A stretch of DNA of 64,000 bases from Syngnathus acus (Eukaryota; Chordata; Actinopteri; Syngnathiformes; Syngnathidae): assembly GCF_901709675.1 (NCBI RefSeq), contig NC_051095.1, forward strand, positions 12,766,956-12,830,955, in the 5' to 3' direction. The notes under the pieces are model-generated. The model searched no databases. It was not told the origin of the DNA and was given only the letters and a program-made list of their open reading frames with translations. Below, in pieces: positions 40,401-51,200 of the stretch; the stretch's first letter is position 1, and every line of letters starts with the position of its first letter. Position numbers and translations under genes: made by a program.

Positions 40401-43400
40401 TAAATATTCCAACAGTAATGCAAACAAAACTGTGGCATTATCACTTCAGCTTTGCAATTTTCAAATAATGGGATGTAAACACGGACTGCACTTCTAAAGT
40501 TTGGAACTTCTCTAGACACTATAAAATGAACGAAATATGTAGATTCAAACGATGAACGAACGAAATGAAAGAAAGGTCGGTATGTGTTTTTCAAATTTGT
40601 AGCCTTTGCTATTTGAAATTTGCATTCTACTACATTGCGATGTCAATGAAAATTTACGTAACTGTTCACCCCTACAATTGACAAAATTCTTAACAATTCT
40701 GAGCAAGTGGCAAACAATTACTCAAGCAAGCAAATCTCTGAACTCACCTGGCTGTACGCTCCCTGGTAAAAAACAGGATGTGAGCGACCGTACTTTTCCT
40801 CAAAACTATGAATAAATGAAACAACATCCCCAACGGGGTCTGTAACACGACCACGGGGGTTCGGCCTCACAAACCGCAGCGCAAATCTGGAAGACAAAAG
40901 ATAGCGCCTCTTTGTGACATTTCCACAAGACCCAGACCATGTCAATAGGTGATTCTTCTTACCTGAATATGTCCAGAAGCGTGTAATATGTAAATCTGAA
41001 AGGTAGCATGATCAAGTAATAACTCCATCCCAGCAAACCCTGAAATATAAAGCCAATTAAATCCATGAGTGGACAAACACGCAAACACTTTCATTTGGAA
41101 ATCTTATCAGGGTGTTTAATTTTGGATTTGATGGCCACTCCAGAGTAGAGATGCACCGATCCGACTTTTTCAGTTTCGATACCGATGCCGTGGCTTTGCG
41201 TATCGGTCGATACCCGATACCGATCCGATATTATGGTTGACTTAACAAGCTACATACCTCTACATGTGGAACAGAAAAGACTAAAGGCAATGGCATCAGG
41301 CATGACTACACAGTTCATTCCTAAGACAAAATGTAACAAGATAAAGCAGATTCATGCAATGAACTATTTATTTGTAACAAAAATTGTGCAACAGCAGCAA
41401 TAAAGTGTATCAGCATTTAAATTCAAGTAAATTAGGATACAAACTTCTTAAAAAAAAAAATACAAATGTTGCAGCTGAAACTGCACTGGGCAAATATAGA
41501 AAGGGTGATCAAGCACACAGTAACCAAATATTAAAATAAATAGTAAACATGTAAACATTAGGTGCCGTTCCACATCACTCATGACCTGTTGATGCTCTAA
41601 AATTTAGAGTCTAAATGCTCATTTAAGCAGCAATGAGAAGTGCTCCCTGAAAACAAGCTCCGCTTAGTACTAGTACTATAACTGGCAGTACTACCACCAC
41701 CCCTGGCAACATTAGCTTTGCGGACATTACAAACTGCCGTCGAGCTAGTTGGCGTGTTCAGTTTAAAGTACCTCCACACAGCTGACTCTTTCGTTCGCTC
41801 CATGTTTGCGTTTGTTTAGAAAACTCTCGTGGATGCGGCACACGTGCTGCTGACGTATGACGTAACCGCGTCCCGCGGCACACGTGCTGCTGACGTATGA
41901 CGTAGCCCGCGTCCCAATAGATTAAGGAAAGGATCGGCTCACAGATCGGCTGCATTTTCCGATACCTGATCCATCAATTTTGTTGATATCGGGGCCGATA
42001 TCCGATCCAGATATCGGATCGGTGCATCTCTACTCCAGAGACTTATTTGTATAAAAGCAATAAAGAGTAATATTTTCCAATACAAGACACCAGACCTACC
42101 CTGGGTTGTGGCCGGGAGACAATATAACTATATACTCGGTGGTCTGTTGTGTTGACCTCTAATGGTCTAGATGGCTGGGGGTTGAATACTCTGGGCACTC
42201 CTTCCTCCTCGTTGATCCTATCTTGTACTGCAGCCTGAAAGACAAAAAAAAAAAAAAAAATCAATTATGGCTCCTTACAAGAAAACTCACATAATGACCA
42301 CGCACAAAAAGTTCAGGAACATGGGGGGGAAAAAAACTATGACCCCCCCAATGGCAGGATCATCCTCATTGGTCACACTCAAATCTCTGCTACTGCTTGT
42401 TCATTGGATGTGGTGTTTAAAATAGCATACAGTACATGTATTTGAGGCTATATTTTTTAAAAAAGTTAATGTCTTGAGCTCTATGAATGTGAGTTGTTCC
42501 AGTGCATATCTATACCAGGCCTAACTGCAGCCACAATAATTTAGATTTACAACGTTGAACATTATTATCTTTGTAAAGGCCAAATGTTTGATGTTTGTGG
42601 CTCACATATATGTGGTGTGGGCAAATGTGTGACTTGTCAGTAAATGAAAGCTTTGACAGGTTACCTACCTCAATGTTCCAGTTATGCTGCTCTAATGTGC
42701 GTCGACATTGATCGATTGATTCCCAGCCAGTAAGATCCTGTCAGAAACAGAATAAACGCCAAACGGTACTTGACAAACTGCAAAATTAACATCAAACAAC
42801 ATTTCTATCACAAAGCAGCAACACACAAGTTAGCTAAGGAGATGCTAGTTCTCGAACTGCCCATCGAGGAAACGGCACTGTGGTACGACGGCGGATTAAA
42901 GGATTGCGTTGGATCATTTTCATTATAATGACATGGAAAATGGCCAGAAATGACTTTAAAGACATGTGTCAAAACTTTAGTGACAGCTCGACCCTGACGA
43001 TAGTGATAAACTGCACTCATCGAAAACAAGGAGACGGCGATGTAGTGAAACCAGAGCCAGGATCTGAGAAAAGCCAATCCAAACTAGTGTTTAATTGACA
43101 CCAGGTCATTACGTCGGTGTCTCTGATAAAGACAATCGATCGTCTGCGATTCAAGTCAACTAAGCCCTCTTTAAAATGGGCTAACTTGTAAGATATGCAA
43201 GCTAATGCTAGCTTAGGTACCAACGTTAGCTCTGAAGTTGACCAATATCGAAGTTGTCTGTGTGAAGTAGCAGTGACAGTTTGGCCCGACGGTGCTAGTT
43301 GCTGCTCGACGGGGACACCCCATTGCATGATGCCGCAAATACAGTGGCTTTGGATCGTGTATTAGACGTCGTTTACCTGAAAATGTATGAGTTTTTCGTT

Positions 43401-43439
43401 CTGCGCCTGCGATAATTCAGGCTCGTCTGGCGCCGCCAT
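37418..43439 (-). CDS. faf2: FAS-associated factor 2 (UBXD8/ETEA)
   Basis: Eleven exons join to exactly 445 residues, the length of human FAF2: 43439-43377, 42737-42669, 42234-42100, 41039-40963, 40886-40748, 40231-40146, 39968-39877, 39093-38916, 38526-38355, 38273-38130, 37600-37418. The order is an N-terminal UBA domain (MAAPDEPELSQAQ...WESIDQCRRTLEQHNW), a hydrophobic ER and lipid-droplet hairpin (LLGWSYYLIMLPFRFTYY), and a UAS thioredoxin-like domain (VNTRMLFWACSTSKPEGYR). A charged coiled coil of Glu/Arg/Lys follows, then a C-terminal UBX domain (VKIVFKLPNDTRVERRF...VIYDFLFSLKESPEKF) that recruits VCP/p97. It acts in ER-associated degradation and lipid-droplet turnover. All domains are intact. 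It lies next to rnf44 as in human. Confidence 0.96.
39435..39712 (+). mobile_element. 3' tail of an L2/CR1-like LINE in a faf2 intron
   Basis: Carries TCTCAAGGTTTCTCATTTCC, GAGTTTTTCCTTGCCCTCTT and AAGATCAGGGGATGT like the 25440 copy, then a different trailer that ends in two units of a short repeat, TTGAATC. No reading frame remains. Confidence 0.65.
41146..42032. mobile_element. Non-autonomous hAT transposon, 887 bp, in a faf2 intron
   Basis: Ends are TAGAGATGCACCGATCC and its exact inverse GGATCGGTGCATCTCTA. Both flanks (41138-41145 and 42033-42040) are CTCCAGAG, a perfect 8-bp duplication. Subterminal GATACCGAT/ATATCGG motifs repeat. No transposase frame is present. An internal 40-bp tandem duplication spans 41835-41915. 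Confidence 0.92.
41835..41915. repeat. Internal 40-bp tandem duplication with E-box
   Basis: Two near-identical units starting GCGGCACACGTGCTGC and ending CGCGTCCC. Each holds a CACGTG E-box and TGACGTATGACGTA. Confidence 0.9.
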
Positions 43440-43480
43440 CTTAGCTCGCCAATCACCTAGCCAGGCTCGGCGACGTCAAA
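43428..43480 (-). promoter_or_regulatory. faf2 start region with YY1-type motif and CCAAT box
   Basis: On the minus strand the start codon lies inside AAGATGGCGGCG, a match to the YY1 motif often found over housekeeping starts. A CCAAT core (43448) and a GACGTC element lie just upstream. This suggests a TATA-less promoter with a short 5' UTR. Confidence 0.5.
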
Positions 43481-44142
43481 GCAGGAATTCGCTGAACTCG
43501 AGAACACGCTGCTGACACCTAGCGGCCTGGATGACAGACCTTCCCACTAACCGCAAATCAACCCGAGGAAAATCGAGTGTCAAAAATGTTTTTGATATTT
43601 TTTCTAATGCAACACATACACGAAAATTGGATCCATCAATTCGCACCATCACTTAACCTCGTCAGGGTCACTAAAACCTTTCATAACTGAGTTGGGCAAA
43701 AGCCAGACTTCAACCAGAACTTGTCGCCAGTCACAGGGTACATATAAACAATCATTCACATACTCCACACAGGATGGCCAGAGCTGAGATTCAAACAGAG
43801 AACCTCAGTCAAAACAGGTTTTCTTTTTACATGTGATACATTATTATGATATTTCTTGGGCATTCATCATAGCCAGACGATAAGTGATCGGCTCGACTCA
43901 CTCATTTCATATTGTGTGCAACCTTCCAACTTTAATATTGTCCATGAAAAGCAGCCTCATACCTTTAATGGGCTTTCCTACGTATTAACTCACTACTTGA
44001 AAAAATGATGGGGTAGTGTACAAATAACAGAAATAAAGTAGTTATTTAATTTCATTCCCAATGCCTCAAGGAGTCTGGAGTAATAACATTCACATTAGAG
44101 CACAGTGTAAAACTGAATGTCCCAATTTATTGTTGTGCCTCA
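43481..44142. other. Spacer between faf2 and pin4
   Basis: Contains a worn L2-like repeat fragment (about 43640-43830, with ACTCCACACAGGATGGCCAG then GAGATTCAAACAGAGAACCTCAG-type sequence). Near 44127-44132 is the minus-strand poly(A) signal of pin4, only about 12 nt after its stop codon. No exon is seen. Confidence 0.5.
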
Positions 44143-44870
44143 TTACTTTTTTCCCTCCACCATAATGATGTGATAACCAAATTTGGTCTTGACAGGGGGG
44201 TCTGTGTAAACAGGCTTATCCATGGAAGATACAGCCAAGTTGAAGGCAGCCTCTTGGAAAGGTCCAACCATGGATCCTCGCGTCATCCAACCCAGATCAC
44301 CCTGTCCAAAACATGAAACAGCTAAAACAGTGGAAAGACATGAATTGGCACAATACTAAACTCGGTATAGCAGTTAATTCAAAGGAATGACTTGAATTAA
44401 GGATGGTCTTACTCCTTGTCTCGCTTTGTCTTCACTGTATTGTGATGCGACTTCGCTGAAACGAACTCCCGCTTTCAATTTCTCCATGGCCTCCATGCAT
44501 TTTCCATGTTTTTCGCAGAGGATGTGGCGAACCTGGGGAAAATGTACATGTGACTACTTTGTCTTAGGTTACCCAAGTAAATAGACAGAGCAATGAGATT
44601 TCAAACCTTTACAGCAGTGCCTCCTTTTGGTGTCTTCTCCTTCTTCTCAGCTTCTGCACTTCCCGATGCACCTCCTGAGCACAATATTCAGAAATGACGA
44701 TAATATATAACAATGATAATAATAATATCGCTGCAATAAGAACTAATATCATGCGATCTGGTGCAGAAGTACGTCGCTATAAAGACAAAATTACACATTT
44801 TAAGAAAAAATGCACAACTAGGGGGGCACGAACCTTTGGCACCCTTGCCACCTTTGCCCTTTGGTGGCAT
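44143..44870 (-). CDS. pin4: Peptidyl-prolyl isomerase PIN4 (parvulin 14)
   Basis: Four exons join to 127 residues (human 131): 44870-44834, 44674-44607, 44532-44413, 44301-44143. The Lys/Gly-rich N-terminus [13 protein letters not shown] is the basic DNA- and pre-ribosome-binding tail of Par14. A parvulin rotamase domain follows from [11 protein letters not shown] through [19 protein letters not shown] to [12 protein letters not shown]. It catalyses cis-trans isomerisation of X-Pro bonds, prefers acidic residues before proline, and acts in nucleus and ribosome biogenesis. The reading frame stays open upstream to an ATG at 44996, which would add a basic extension; see findings. I prefer the inner ATG because it matches the family start. 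Confidence 0.93.
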
Positions 44871-44954
44871 TTCAAGAGACTGTTCGGTAAAATTTAAACT
44901 AGCGAGAAAGATGTAAACAACACTTTCGAGTACAGGCTCATGCTTTATCTTGTT

Positions 44955-44966
44955 TGCGCGTGCGCA
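44955..44966. promoter_or_regulatory. NRF-1 site of the pin4 promoter
   Basis: TGCGCGTGCGCA is a perfect palindromic NRF-1 site about 85 bp upstream of the pin4 start codon. NRF-1 sites sit near starts of housekeeping genes, so transcription probably begins close to here. Confidence 0.55.
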
Positions 44967-44999
44967 GTGGACGAGTCTTCTTCTACGGCGAGACATTGC

Positions 45000-45900
45000 T
45001 ACTTTAAAGCCAGTTCATGCTTATTCTGCCCTCTAGTGTACAATGTCTTTGACACAAAATGTTTTTTGCTAAACATTTGAATGATTTTATTCTGTGGCAT
45101 TATAACCCTCCTAACCTGATCACTAATTACCAAAAAACAAAAAGGTAATTATGTGAATGCATTTTAATGTACATAATTTAAATTCTACTCATTTTTTCCG
45201 ACATGCTTCTTCATCATTCCAAATTCGACATATTCCAAAAATCCACACCATGCGGACTTTTTATTTCTACAATCACAGTGTTCCCGCAATCCCACGTTTT
45301 CACCCAAAAATTCCCCATTGATTCCCAAAGACCCTTGGAATGATTTTCAACATCATTAGATAATAATTCCACATCATTTAATATCCTTTAAGGGAAGGTC
45401 ATATCATTCCACATCTACATATTGCACTTTTTCCACCAATATCATTCCACATCATTCAATATCATTCCATATTATTCCACATAATTTCATATTTATTCAT
45501 TATATATTTATGCATTTTGTAATCCAACATTTTCTGGGAGTTCAGGTGCTTATCCACATTGTTTTATATTTGCTCAACTACATCTGGCAATATATATTTG
45601 ACAATAAATGATAACTCATTAGCTATTGTATTGTTCGGTGTGTCACAAAAACTGATTTACAATACTGAAAAGCGTTGGACCTAGAAACAACCTAAAATTA
45701 TTCATTAAAGTGTGGCATTTATAGTTGTTGTTCTGGATATAACGTTTACTCTTTTGAAACACACAAAAGAGATACATAAAATGAATGATTATGAGCCAAA
45801 AGCACACTAAAAGATTCCACTTTTAAGAGGGATACAAATGATTAAACCCCGTAAACATTTATTAACACAACACAAAGAAACCTCTCAGTTTTCAGAGCGT
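45000..45900. other. Spacer with degenerate ATTCCACATCATT repeats
   Basis: Between about 45215 and 45500 a motif close to ATTCCACATCATT recurs at least eight times with variable spacing, giving a T/A/C-rich worn minisatellite. No exon is seen. Confidence 0.5.
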
Positions 45901-45903
45901 CTG

Positions 45904-45917
45904 GTCTCCATAGCAAC
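45904..45917 (+). promoter_or_regulatory. X-box (RFX) upstream of the NEK kinase
   Basis: GTCTCCATAGCAAC fits the RFX X-box pattern of two half-sites about an AT centre. It lies 73 bp before the start codon, the usual distance in cilia genes. Confidence 0.5.
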
Positions 45918-45989
45918 TACAACACAAAAGACCTTCCCATGCAGTAGTCTTGTAATAGGGCAGATGGCCCAACGGTTTTACTCGAGACA

Positions 45990-48444
45990 ATGGACAAGTA
46001 CGAGAAGGTGATGTGTTTGGGCCGAGGAGCATCAGGAGAAGTTTTCCTGATGAGACACGTTGAGTCGGAGAGGCTACATGCAGTCAAGAGAATCAAACTG
46101 GAGAGCGCTCGGACACGGAGGGCTATTCTTCAAGAGGCGGAGATCATTAGGAAACTGAAGCAGCCTCACATAGTGAACTGCAATGAGGCTTTTGTGAGCC
46201 CTGATGACAGCTTTATTTATATTGTGATGGACTACTGTGATGGCGGGACATTAGATGACAGAGTCAAAGAGAGGAAACCTAGCGACTTCTTTGCAGAGAG
46301 TACTATTATGGGATGGTTTGTGCAGGTCGCTCTGGCTGTGAGTTACATACATGAAGTTAAAATACTTCACAGGGACATCAAAACCTCAAATGTGTTGCTA
46401 ACAAAACAAGACGTGGTGAAGTTGGGTGACTTTGGAGTATCCAGAATGATGACGAGCACAGCTGACATGGCCTCCACGTGTGTGGGAACTCCTTGCTACC
46501 TAAGCCCGGAACTCTGCCAGGATGTTCCTTACAGCTCCGAGTGTGACATCTGGGCTCTGGGCTGCCTGCTCTACGAGATCTGTGCTCTCACGCCTCCATT
46601 TGTAGCCTGCAACCTCCTCAGTCTCTTAAACAAGATCACCAAAGGAGAGTACGAACCGGTGCCTGAACTTTACTCTCAAAATGTTTCCTCTTTAATCCAA
46701 AGGATGTTAAACATTGAACGCCAAAACAGACCCAGTGCTGCCTGTATAGTTAACAGCTTCTTTGTGCAAGATCACTTGCAGAATATTCAACGTAACGACA
46801 CGCTGAATAACGATACGGATGTGGAGGAGGAGGATGCCTGTGCTGGTGGCTGCCTCTACCCTGACGACTTTGACGAGGACGAGGAGCGAAGTTTGTCTCC
46901 TTTGGAGGAACAGAGCCAACATTCGTTCTCATCAACAAGGACACATTCTGCTGAGCTTCTCGGTAATTGATAATGGAACATTTAAACACTTAGGGCAGTG
47001 TTTCTGGAAATTTTTTTACATCAAGTAAAATGTCAAAACAATACTTTCTTATGTATTGCACTTAAAAGTCAAAAGCAAAGTCAAGTAAAAAAAAAATGGA
47101 GACCAACAATATGTTATGCGGGCCTACGAGTCTAAACACGGTATTCTGCTTAAGATTGTGTGTGTGTGGAATTTGAGTTAAAGGTAAAAATACATACACG
47201 GTTTATCATCATCATCCTCATCTCAGCCTTGTTCCTTTTGTGCAGACATACAGTAATACCATACAGCATACATTAAAACCCTTCTCATATTTATTGGCAA
47301 AGATAAAAACAAAGGACATTTTTGCTGTAGTTATAAAAATGTAAAATTGTAGTTTCCGTTCATTATCGTTTGTTTTTGCACTTTTGTTTTTATTTATTTG
47401 CAAAAAATAATGAAATGACCTTAGTCCCATCTCACACCTCAAGTCAGCTGAAGCTCACCTGTGATACTTAATGAGGATGGAAAATGGATGAATGGGGTTG
47501 AAGTTAAGGCATTCAGATGCTTCCACATCACACTCAACCAAGTCAGTGATCTCATTTAGTTGGAAAAACATTGTCCACCATATCTCAGTAAGATGAAGTT
47601 TATTGATTCCAAGAGAAATGTATGAACTAGCCCAACATGTCTGATTTTATTAAGTATGACTCATCACTATGTGTGAACGGTATACAAATCTATTGTCTTA
47701 TTTCCTGTAAGTGTAGATTTGTGTGTACTAATTGATGGTTTTCAGATTTGCGTAGCAAGTATTTTTTGAGAGGGGATGATTCTTCATAATCGGCTTTCTG
47801 AATTTTGAACCCTGAAATAGAAGCTACCCAAGGGAAACTATCTAAGAGGTTTTGAAGGGGAACTCAAAAGTGTCTCAACAGAAACTAAAAGCTTCCCCTC
47901 AGGGGTGTTTTGCATGTCTGACCTTAACCTAAAAGTTCACTTGTCATAAATGTGACGAATGAAATGGAAATGTGTACAAAACTACCAGTTCGTCTCTGTG
48001 CTATTAAAAAAAGTCATCCCTGATGTATGCTTTGTCATACCGCACAATTTACATAAATGCTATGTCAGTGTATCGAGAGTCCTAATTTGAATACAAGCAT
48101 AGATACTGAAAATGTTCCTTGAAATCTGAAACCCCCTTAAATTTCTTTTTTTTTTGTTGACAATCTCAAACCACCTTAGATTTACATTTCCAATTTATTA
48201 AATTTTTCGTTGACAAACTAATCCTTATTCTCTCACAGTGTTTTCACAGTCTTGCCAGAATGTTACGGACCAAATTGAATATCCGGATGATTTTGAGGAA
48301 GATGAGGAAGAGGACAAGTGTGCAGAAGTGGCTTATGGAAATCACACTTCCACTCTTGACTGCGATGATTCCCTGGTTGAGTTCCAGCTCTGTGATGCTG
48401 GAGGAATGCTCGTTACACTGAAGGCCTTAAAGGAGAAGGCCTAA
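45990..48444 (+). CDS. NIMA-related (NEK family) serine/threonine kinase
   Basis: Two exons, 45990-46962 and 48239-48444 (phase 1), give 392 residues. Residues 4-255 form a complete kinase domain: glycine loop GRGASGEV (11-18), lysine in AVKRI (33), HRDIKTSN (127-134), DFG (147-149), activation segment [12 protein letters not shown] (163-174). The [10 protein letters not shown] segment and MDKYEKV start are typical of NEKs. The tail is short and acidic, with [10 protein letters not shown] in exon 1 and [11 protein letters not shown] in exon 2, and has no coiled coil like that of NEK1 or NEK2. The whole kinase domain in one exon is unusual for NEKs and may reflect a retrocopy ancestry that later gained an intron in the tail. 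The acidic tail and upstream X-box hint at a ciliary role. It may be the fish gene called nek12, but I could not verify that. Confidence 0.8.
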
Positions 48445-49860
48445 AAATGCACATTTGAACAGACTGTGATGTGTCGGTGTGTGTGTGCGTGTGTGCATGT
48501 GTGTGCATGTGTGCGTTTCAAACTATGTTCTATAGAGCAAAAAGGGCATTTGAGGTCAGAGGCTCTTTTCAGAATGTATGTGACAGCATAGTTGTTGTTC
48601 TAATTTTGGAGCCAAACACACCACACGATATGTTGGTGCAAGTGAAGCATGAAACATTCATTTGTGCATTGACTCTAGATGTATTGCGACAAGGAGTAAA
48701 TAATCATTCTTCTAGATGTACGATCTCACAGAGATAAGGTTGAGGACCGAAGCAAACATGTTACAGCATACGGATACGGCTGCAGAGTTGCAAAATTTTG
48801 ATAGGAATTTAGGCTGGGTAATTTACAAAACTGGAATCTTTCTATGAGAGTTCTGGAGCATAAATCTCAATTTTCAAACATAAGTGTAAACATTTTGTTG
48901 AGTCACAAAGACATCTATACAAAACATTACCAATGTACTAGGGTGAAGTCTGGTAGTTTTAGTCAGGATTATGCCAGCCTAGATTTTGTATACTTTGCAA
49001 TATTTACGATAAATTCCCTAATATGAGACAAGCACCAACTTTTTCAGTTCTTATAGTTTATTCCCTTCTATTTGCATGAATTCCCGTTTATTAAAAAAAC
49101 AACTCTAATTTCCAGTAAGGTTTCCACTTCTCTGACCCCATTAATGAGGCTAATAGTACACAATGTTGTATTTTATATGGCTGCAGCTAATTATTATTTT
49201 AATAATTAATTCATCTGTCATTCATTTTGTTGATCAATTGATGAATCAGAAACATGCTTTAATTTCCACGCTTTTATCAAAAAATGACATTATTTCAAAT
49301 TGGTTGTGCAGCAAATACACAAACATCGACTATTAAAAAAAATCACCAATTACAGTAGTTGTTGATTAATCGATTATTTGTAACACCTCAAGTCGTTGAT
49401 TATTACTCACTGGCTTTGAATTACCATGGAAAGTCAACAAGTTTCGTCTAATTCAGCAACAAGTCGATCCCCTGAACATGCAGGTAATCTACATTCAACT
49501 GATTGTTCTACCTTTATGAAACAATTTAAATAAAAAATGGAAGCCAGGAAATGTCATGCTCTAAAGTGTGGTCTCATTAGCTTGTCATAACTAACATGGA
49601 TGATTTTGTGAAATGTGAAGTGGGTGTATTTACTGGTACCAAAGCCAACACAACTGCAGATACAAATGGAAACCAGCCAACTCAAGTACACTCAAGCAAC
49701 AGTCTCAGCAAAATGTCCTTTGCCACAAAAAGTACATGAATAGGATTCAACACAATTGTATTTAGCTAGTCAAACACATCCATCCATCCATCCATGTACA
49801 CAAAAAAAACAAGTTAGTCTCTGCAAATAATATAAGTATCTGTTGCACTTTTACATAAAA
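48445..49860 (+). other. 3' region of the NEK gene
   Basis: A short GT-rich microsatellite at 48471-48518 follows the stop. Candidate AATAAA at 49529-49534. No further exon is seen. Confidence 0.45.
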
Positions 49861-50037
49861 GTACCGTAATTTTCGGACTATAAATCGCGTTTTTTTCCAT
49901 AGTTTGGGTGGGGGGGCGACTTATAATAAGGAGCGACTTATATGTGTTTTTTTTCTAAAGATTTCCCCCCAAAAAAAGTGAAACCGCAATAAACGAACCG
50001 CGATGTAGCAAGGGATTACTGTAATTTGAATTTCAAG

Positions 50038-50079
50038 TGACGTCAGCAGCGTGACGTCAGCAGCGTGACGTCAGCAGCG
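50038..50079. repeat. Three 14-bp repeats each with a perfect CRE palindrome
   Basis: TGACGTCAGCAGCG is repeated three times, putting TGACGTCA at 50038, 50052 and 50066. TGACGTCA is the full CREB/ATF site. Confidence 0.9.
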
Positions 50080-50254
50080 CGACGCAGCGTGGCGCGGCGT
50101 TTGTTTACAAAGATTGATCACGGGATGACGAAGATGACGAAGGGCCCCACGTACTACCGGCATCATTAGCGGCTTTGTTTCTAAGTGACACGTAGGACGA
50201 AGAGTTTGAAGGATTTAAGGATTTGGAGTAACACAGAAGGTTTGAAAAACTATT

Positions 50255-50580
50255 ATGGCTTTTACGCACGCCCGGTCCTACTCTACGGAGCTCTCTTTCA
50301 CCTCCGTGGATTGAAGTCGGGGGCCGGCGCTCGGCCGGGTGGCTGTCCAGGGACGGTGGATGGGGCTCGGACATGGCTTTTACGCACGCCCAGGCCTACT
50401 CTACGGAGCTCTCTTTCACCTCCGTGGATAGAAGTCGGGGGCCAGCGGTCGGCCGGGTGGCTGTCCGGGGACGGTGGATGGGGCTCGGTCATGGCTTTTA
50501 CGCACGCCCAGTCCTATTCTATGGATCTCTCTTCCACCTCCGTGGCTGGAAGTCCACGCCGCCACACGCCTGGAAGTTTG
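50255..50580. repeat. 118-bp tandem repeat, about 2.7 copies
   Basis: Units start ATGGCTTTTACGCACGCCC at 50255, 50373 and 50491. They are about 95% alike, GC-rich, and open in more than one frame, which explains several chance open frames on both strands here. Confidence 0.92.
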
Positions 50581-51200
50581 TTTTGTTAAATAAAGAGCCG
50601 TTTACCAAACCCACGTCTTTCCTTGTACTTTGTTAACGCTACAATCTAGTTATATACTAGATCTGTGGAATAACGATGAGGCCGATGTCAGGGCGCACGC
50701 GCGGCGTTGTTGACAAAGGACGAGGAATTCGATCGATGGATTTAATGATTTAGAGTGCACAGATGGTTTGATAATATTATTGCTTATATAATAGTTATTT
50801 GATATCTAATTTATATATCGTTATATGGGCCTGTGGAATATTTTGAAGTGCAAGCGCCGTCAGCATTGTTGACAAAGGACGATTGATGGATTTAATGAAT
50901 TGGAGTGACACAGATGGTTTTATAAACGTGTTATTTATGTAATAGTTTTTTTAATAACTCTGAATGTTATGCCAGGCCCGTTCTCAGCTCTTTGTTTGTG
51001 TTTATGTCACGTTAGCATAACTATCGTTTAGCCTGTTGTTGCTCGTTCATGTCTGTTCTTGGTGTTGGATTTTGTCGAATAAATTGCCCCCCAAAATGCG
51101 ATTTATACTCCGGAGCGACTTATTTGGTTTTTTTTCACTTTTTTGGGCATTTTATGGCTGATGCAACTTGTACTCCGGAGCGACTTTTAGTCCAGAAATT

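Larger units (their letters stand above)
49864..51200 (+). mobile_element. TA-flanked DNA element with ATAAGTCGC-type ends (copy A)
   Basis: Left end CCGTAATTTTCGGACTATAA preceded by TA; the right end, worn, reads GCGACTTTTAGTCCAGAAATT. Subterminal GGAGCGACTTAT motifs repeat at both sides. Inside are three CRE palindromes, a 118-bp tandem array and a second degenerate array of units with GATTTAATGA...GTGCACAGATGGTTT. It has no transposase frame. Superfamily is unproven; the TA flanks of the short copy at 53252 suggest a mariner-like integrase. Confidence 0.7.

Noticed and set aside
41597-41955. Minus-strand frames inside the hAT element as a transposase
   Set aside because: They are under 70 codons and lack any transposase motif; the element is non-autonomous.
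46963-46970. NEK protein ending ELLGN at 46970
   Set aside because: The last codons read through a splice donor (CTCG|GTAATT); joining to 48239 keeps frame and repeats the YPDDF acidic motif.
50105-50636. Overlapping open frames on both strands at the 118-bp array
   Set aside because: All arise from the tandem GC-rich unit and are not conserved between units at the amino-acid level beyond the DNA identity.
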